Source: Bartonella apihabitans
Lineage (GTDB): Bacteria; Pseudomonadota; Alphaproteobacteria; Rhizobiales; Rhizobiaceae
DNA: 64,000 bases
Reading direction: 5' to 3'
Assembly (NCBI RefSeq): GCF_030758755.1
Contig: NZ_CP132387.1
Coordinates: 1,178,001 to 1,242,000, forward strand
Positions 63,565 to 64,000 of this stretch are shown here, one piece after another. A model generated the notes under the pieces. That model saw only the letters and a program-made list of their open reading frames with translations. It ran no database searches and was not told the DNA's origin. The position numbers and the translations under genes are program-made. The number at the start of each line of letters is the position of its first letter. The stretch's first letter is position 1.

Positions 63565-63616
63565 CCTGATTTGTAATCAGGGGGTCGGGAGTTCGAGTCT
63601 CTCTGGGGGCACCATT
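63565..63616 (+). repeat. attR: 52-bp core repeat, 3' part of tRNA-Thr
   Basis: An exact copy of attL from the anticodon stem to 2 bp past CCA. The 5' half of a tRNA is missing, so it is not a functional tRNA gene. It marks the right end of the prophage. Confidence 0.96.
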
Positions 63617-64000
63617 ATCATTTTCCCATCTTATAACTTATTGTTTTTGTTAAGCATTTTTCTATGTGCGGGAAAAAATTTTAAAGGTGCGGGAATAGAA
63701 GTTTATATTTTGTTCTATTTTTCAAGTTTGTTGATTGCCTCTTTTGCGATTCTCACAACGGCCGTTTCGAATTCTTTGCTATCGTCAGCCGACCGTAAAT
63801 AGTATTTTTTAACACATTAGACATATCATTATCGATATCACCGGCCAGCATGTCAGAACCAAGGTGTGAATCAACGAGTTTGTTGGTCAATGTTGGCTAC
63901 TCATGTCATTGTTACAGCCTCGGATAATAGAAAATATCCGAAGCATTCTTACTTTCAACACTTAATTGGTCTTCTTTTTTCAGCATCTGGTGTTTTAGCT
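63617..64000. other. Right chromosomal flank, no clear gene
   Basis: 384 bp of AT-rich host sequence. A minus-strand frame from the ATG at 63824 can be joined, by one extra T in the T6 run at 63805-63810, to a frame ending at 63715 (RSADDSKEFETAVVRIAKEA). The product would be a small acidic protein of unknown family, and the case is weak. Open frames on the plus strand seem to be noise. Confidence 0.35.

Larger units (their letters stand above)
16175..63616. mobile_element. Temperate prophage (~47.4 kb), lambda-like head and Mu-like contractile tail
   Basis: The element is bounded by the 52-bp att repeats, with integrase and excisionase candidates at its right end. It has a repressor with divergent early genes, a replication set, and a complete late region: small and large terminase, portal, protease, decoration and capsid proteins, sheath, tube, tape measure, baseplate, fibre and lysis genes. 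Unlike Mu it integrates site-specifically and has no transposase. Several genes carry single-base lesions, so it may be cryptic, or the assembly may hold indel errors. Confidence 0.95.

Noticed and set aside
63565..63616. A second tRNA-Thr at the right end
   Set aside because: Only the part from the anticodon stem to CCA is present; the acceptor 5' strand and D arm are missing. It is attR.

Overview
The window is a piece of an alphaproteobacterial chromosome carrying one nearly complete temperate-phage genome. The low G+C content, the linked accB-accC-aat genes, the M48 protease next to a DsbA-like protein, the mobAB and cobST genes and the overall protein similarity suggest a Bartonellaceae-like member of the Rhizobiales, possibly a bee-gut Bartonella. 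That assignment rests on recognising protein families, not on a search.

Chromosome, 1-16172: a partial secreted protein, molybdenum-cofactor genes mobA-mobB, a glutathione S-transferase, a broken membrane-anchored nuclease, a uracil-DNA-glycosylase-like protein, an Lrp/AsnC regulator with thiM (frameshifted), the late cobalamin genes cobT and cobS, an anchored retropepsin-like protease, dusA, a class I aminotransferase, a BepA-like M48 protease, a DsbA-like thioredoxin protein, accB-accC, aat and tRNA-Thr(UGU).

Prophage, about 47.4 kb, 16175-63616: it is integrated in the 3' half of tRNA-Thr. A 52-bp direct repeat marks attL (16123-16174) and attR (63565-63616), and a tyrosine integrase with an AlpA-like excisionase candidate lies at the right end. 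From left to right it holds: (i) a minus-strand operon led by a Mu Com-like zinc protein, then a Trp-rich small protein, a SCPPY-type DNA methylase and a fold-type II PLP enzyme; (ii) a repressor and a divergent early operon with a GcrA-like fragment, winged-helix protein, RusA, Sak4-like ATPase, DUF669-like protein, PD-(D/E)XK nuclease, DEAD/H helicase and primase-polymerase; (iii) a long minus-strand block with small regulators, a phage-encoded beta clamp, two more DNA methyltransferases, a HigA-like protein and beta-solenoid repeat proteins; (iv) a motif-rich control region, a DUF6456-like regulator and a promoter-terminator unit in front of the late genes; (v) late genes that join a lambda-type head (gpA terminase, gpW, portal, S14 protease, gpD, gpE) to a Mu-type contractile tail (gpL sheath, gpM tube, frameshifted chaperone, tape measure, gpN, gpP, gp45-gp48); (vi) an array of duplicated small-protein and HTH genes between the tail fibre and lysis genes; (vii) lysozyme, nested spanins and holin.

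Several genes, both in the chromosome and in the prophage, are broken by single-base indels inside homopolymers, and a tail-fibre gene has a Trp codon replaced by TGA. The pattern suggests residual sequencing error at least as strongly as decay. One frameshift, at a T7 run in the tail-assembly chaperone, is instead the expected programmed -1 site. The most interesting candidates are the Com-led DNA modification operon with a PLP enzyme, and the duplicated HTH/small-protein array with a palindrome-overlapped promoter, which resembles anti-CRISPR/Aca loci.
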